From NCBI RefSeq assembly GCF_014698935.1, contig NZ_JACVMN010000002.1:310001-374000 (forward strand): a DNA stretch of 64,000 nucleotides. The letters run 5' to 3'. Shown here piece by piece: positions 61,266 through 64,000 of this stretch. The notes beneath the pieces are model-generated. The model was not told where the DNA came from and made no database searches. It saw only the letters and a list, made by a program, of their open reading frames with translations. The stretch is from Flagellimonas sp. S3867. GTDB taxonomy: Bacteria; Bacteroidota; Bacteroidia; Flavobacteriales; Flavobacteriaceae. The translations under genes and the position numbers were made by a program. Within the stretch, counting starts at the first letter, position 1; the number at the start of each line of letters is the position of its first letter.

Positions 61266-63416
61266 ATGAAAAACTTCAAACTTTCCGTTTTTCTGATTTT
61301 TCTTCTTTTTTCCTGCAACGAATCCTCGATTAAAGAACATCATACCACATGGCAGCACTATCTTGGCGATCCAGGTAGATCCCATTTTTCAACATTGACT
61401 CAAATCGATACTTCAAACGTAACCAAACTCAAGTTGGCTTGGTCGTACAAAAGTGGTGGAATTGAGGAAGGCAGAACAACCCAAATTCAAACAAATCCTT
61501 TGATTATTAATGATGTTTTATATGGGGTAAACGCCGCTATTGAACTATTTGCCCTAAACGCCAGTTCAGGCAAGGAGATTTGGAAATTCAAAACTCCATT
61601 GGCAGATGTTTCAGGACTTGGGGTGAATCGTGGTTTAAGTTTTTGGGAATCCAATTCAACTGAAAAAAGTAGATTGTTCTTTTCTTCAGGCCCCAAGATG
61701 TATGCTGTGGACATTAAAACAGGTGAGGTTGTTAATTCCTTTGGCTCAAATGGAAGTATTGATCTGCGAGATGGTCTGGGAAGAGATTCCAAAAAATTAT
61801 CGGTGGTTGCCAATACCCCCGGGGTCATTTATAAAGACTTGCTCATTATGGGAACCCGTGTAGGTGAAGGACCAGGATCTTCCCCGGGGCACATTAGAGC
61901 TTATAACGTAATTACCGGTGCCATCGAATGGATTTTCCATACCATTCCCCAGCCCGGTGAGTTCGGATACGACACTTGGCCCAAAGAAGCCTACAAAACA
62001 GTAGGTGGGTCAAACAGCTGGGCGGGCATTGCTTTGGACGAAAAAAATGGCATTGCCTATGTTCCAACAGGGTCAGCCGCATTTGATTGGTATGGCGGTG
62101 ATCGTGAGGGAGAAAATTTATTTGCCAATACCTTATTGGCTTTGAATGCAGGAACCGGCGACCGCATTTGGCATTTTCAAATGGTTCATCATGATATGTG
62201 GGATAGGGATTTGCCAGCGCCTCCAAATCTTTTTGAAGCAGAGCGAGACGGTGAAAAGATTCCAGCAGTTGCCCAGGTGACCAAAAGTGGACATGTTTTT
62301 ATCTTTGATCGTTTAACAGGTGAACCGCTTTTTCCAATTGAAGAAAAGGAATATCCCGCCTCCAAACTTGAAGGTGAAATAGCCCATACAACACAGCCAT
62401 TACCCTTAAAACCAGAACCTTTTGCACGTCAAATTTTACGGAAAGAGGATTTATATGATCCTGACAGACCTGCCTTTGTGGATGATTTTGTTGACAAAGA
62501 TCAAAATATTGACCCCCCGACCGTATTGGAAAAGTTTGAACAAATCACTTCCGAAGGGCAATTTATTCCCATCGACACCACCGGAGTCGTTCTATATCCA
62601 GGAGCCGATGGAGGAGCTGAATGGGGAGGGGCGGCATTGGACCCCAACAATGGCGTAATGTATGTGAATTCCAATGAAATGGCTTGGATCGTTCGTATGT
62701 CCAAAGTTGGAGGAAAGGCTGGGGGTGCATCCCATAGAGGCAACACGCTTGCCCAAATTCATTGTGCCCGATGCCACGGAGGTGAGCTTCAAGGGCTGGA
62801 TGACATTCCCAATCTTCAGGATTTAAAAGAAAAGTTTACGCCAGATTCCATATCGAGCATTATAAAAAATGGCAAAGGTGCCATGCCTGGAATGCCCAAT
62901 CTATCAGATGATGAAATTTCGGGAATCACCAATTTTCTTTTAGGCATTGAAGAAGAAACCGATCATCGAGCAGAAAAAACCGATACAGAAGTTCCCTATG
63001 CAGTAGCCGGATTTGGCCGTTTTAAAGATGATCGAGGCTTCCCAGTTGTAAAACCGCCTTGGGGTACCCTAAACGCCATCAATTTAAATACCGGAGAGTA
63101 CCTTTGGAAGGTTCCTCTTGGGCATGAAAATCAATTGAATGACCCTGAAATTCAAGTTTCGGGCACAGAAAACTATGGTGGTCCCGTAATTACCGCAGGT
63201 GGAATCTTATTCATTGCCGCCACGAAAGATGAAAAAATCCGTGCTTTTCATATGAAAACGGGGAAAATGTTATGGGAAGATAAACTTCCCGCTGGTGGTT
63301 ACGCTACCCCCGCCACCTATGAAGTTAATGGTAAGCAGTATGTGGTCATTTCCTGCGGAGGTGGAAAAATGGGAACTCCATCTGGTGATGAATATCGGGC
63401 GTATGCTCTAGAGTAA
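61266..63416 (+). CDS. PQQ-dependent dehydrogenase with inserted cytochrome c domain
   Basis: A 716-residue lipoprotein-like quinoprotein (signal to Cys17 in LIFLLFSCNES). It has the propeller of glucose/alcohol quinoprotein dehydrogenases (WQHYLGDPGRSHFSTL; GLSFWES; WDRDLPAPPNLFE; GPVITAGGILFIAATKDEKIRAFH). Near residue 500 a c-type haem motif CARCHGGELQG with an axial-Met-like GAMPGMPNLSDDEI is embedded, then the propeller resumes. So electrons could pass from PQQ to haem within one chain. PQQ synthesis genes are not in the window. Substrate not readable. Confidence 0.9.
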   Translation: MKNFKLSVFLIFLLFSCNESSIKEHHTTWQHYLGDPGRSHFSTLTQIDTSNVTKLKLAWSYKSGGIEEGRTTQIQTNPLIINDVLYGVNAAIELFALNASSGKEIWKFKTPLADVSGLGVNRGLSFWESNSTEKSRLFFSSGPKMYAVDIKTGEVVNSFGSNGSIDLRDGLGRDSKKLSVVANTPGVIYKDLLIMGTRVGEGPGSSPGHIRAYNVITGAIEWIFHTIPQPGEFGYDTWPKEAYKTVGGSNSWAGIALDEKNGIAYVPTGSAAFDWYGGDREGENLFANTLLALNAGTGDRIWHFQMVHHDMWDRDLPAPPNLFEAERDGEKIPAVAQVTKSGHVFIFDRLTGEPLFPIEEKEYPASKLEGEIAHTTQPLPLKPEPFARQILRKEDLYDPDRPAFVDDFVDKDQNIDPPTVLEKFEQITSEGQFIPIDTTGVVLYPGADGGAEWGGAALDPNNGVMYVNSNEMAWIVRMSKVGGKAGGASHRGNTLAQIHCARCHGGELQGLDDIPNLQDLKEKFTPDSISSIIKNGKGAMPGMPNLSDDEISGITNFLLGIEEETDHRAEKTDTEVPYAVAGFGRFKDDRGFPVVKPPWGTLNAINLNTGEYLWKVPLGHENQLNDPEIQVSGTENYGGPVITAGGILFIAATKDEKIRAFHMKTGKMLWEDKLPAGGYATPATYEVNGKQYVVISCGGGKMGTPSGDEYRAYALE

Positions 63417-63418
63417 GA

Positions 63419-64000
63419 TTATGGAGCCGGATTGGGAATGGAATTATGGATATCCTCAATCCCCTTTATCACTTCATCGGAAAGCTCAATATCGATGCTC
63501 TCGATATTCTCCTTCAATTGTTCCATACTCGTGGCCCCGATAATATTGCTCGTCAAAAATGGTCTTGTATTAATAAAAGCCAATGCCATTTGAGCCAAAC
63601 TCATACCATGTTCCTTTGCCAATTGATCATACTTTTGGGTAGCGGCAGTCGCAGTTTCACCACTGTAACGATCATAATGCGGAAACAAGGTCAATCTTCC
63701 TTTTCTAGGACCTATATCATCCAGATATTTACCGCTCAACACACCAAATGCCAATGGCGAATAGGCCAAAAGACCAATATCTTCGCGTATTGAAATTTCT
63801 GAAAGTCCCACTTCGTATAATCTGTTCAACAGGTTGTATGGGTTTTGTATCGTCAGCATCCGTGGAAGATCCTGGTGTACCTTGCTTTCTTCCAAATAAC
63901 GCATTGTTCCCCATGGGGTTTCATTGGATAATCCAACCTGCCGAATCTTTCCTTCAGCAATTAAGTCCCGTAGGGTTTCCAAAATTTGATGGATATTATC
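63419..64000 (-). CDS. Aldo/keto reductase, Tas/YajO-like (5' end outside window)
   Basis: 194 codons, open through the window edge (the N-terminal half, with the catalytic Asp/Tyr/Lys, is not visible). The visible part has GKIRQVGLSNETPWGTMRYLE, IREDIGLLAYSPLAFGVLSGKYL and the NADP-binding FLTSNIIGATSMEQLKENI of aldo/keto reductases. Convergent with the PQQ dehydrogenase, 2 bases apart. A TTG at 63982 is internal, not the true start. Confidence 0.9.
   Translation of the reverse strand, partial: DNIHQILETLRDLIAEGKIRQVGLSNETPWGTMRYLEESKVHQDLPRMLTIQNPYNLLNRLYEVGLSEISIREDIGLLAYSPLAFGVLSGKYLDDIGPRKGRLTLFPHYDRYSGETATAATQKYDQLAKEHGMSLAQMALAFINTRPFLTSNIIGATSMEQLKENIESIDIELSDEVIKGIEDIHNSIPNPAP

Overview
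The window looks like a chromosomal segment of a marine-type Flavobacteriaceae bacterium (Bacteroidota). The evidence is internal: the gliding genes gldD and gldE, four SusC-era style TonB-dependent receptors or relatives, DUF4270 and DUF4199 proteins, an atpD-atpC pair detached from the other ATP synthase genes, promoters of the Bacteroidota type (a TAnnTTTG element shortly before many starts), few Shine-Dalgarno sites, and low G+C. The genes are almost all housekeeping or envelope functions; I see no phage, insertion sequence, CRISPR array, rRNA or tRNA.

Layout. 1-2.3 kb: end-truncated ABC transporter with a degenerate ATPase, preceded by its TetR regulator and candidate operators. 2.3-10 kb: small secreted protein, tag, the operon DUF3127-atoE-aat, a histidine kinase with a zinc-ribbon membrane protein, a HIT protein, greA with a structured terminator-like leader, a Rieske-like lipoprotein and a Gfo/Idh oxidoreductase. 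10-16.9 kb: a vitamin salvage region, with a TPP riboswitch in front of a TonB receptor, and an operon of a phosphopantetheinyl transferase, a thiamine-binding protein, a PnuC/PnuT-type transporter, a NadR-like kinase and DUF4301. Between the two lies an 880-base non-coding stretch with a tandemly repeated hairpin module and one probable 38-residue membrane protein.

16.9-25.6 kb: ahcY, DUF3332, DUF1569, a D-threonine-aldolase-like enzyme, rplU-rpmA, DUF4199 and an active/inactive M16 peptidase pair. 25.6-29.8 kb: an OprC/NosA-like (copper-type) TonB receptor with a small Cys/Met protein, a lipoprotein and a DUF1963 protein, with two well-formed candidate operator sites. 29.8-33.3 kb: the operon mutY-ssb-gldE-gldD. 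33.3-36 kb: an HU protein, a 29-residue very basic protein, RNase G and RecX.

36-44.3 kb: biotin synthesis (bioF-DUF2007-bioD and bioA-ketoacyl synthase-bioB), interrupted by an oppositely oriented GT-C glycosyltransferase. 44.4-48.6 kb: M61 peptidase, acetyltransferase, atpD-atpC. 48.8-56.4 kb: a large TonB receptor, glmS, DUF4270 and a one-domain glycogen-synthase-like protein. 56.4-64 kb: panC-panD, a YbhN-like membrane protein, an esterase-fold protein lacking its serine, radA, a PQQ dehydrogenase with an inserted cytochrome c domain and a truncated aldo/keto reductase.

The most rewarding leads are the thiamine locus with its unexplained repeat module, the GraL-like greA leader RNA, the copper-type receptor locus with a promoter palindrome, the 29-residue basic protein beside RNase G, the RNase G that lacks its zinc-link cysteines, and the ketoacyl synthase inside the biotin cluster. 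All functional statements rest on reading motifs by eye; no database search was run.
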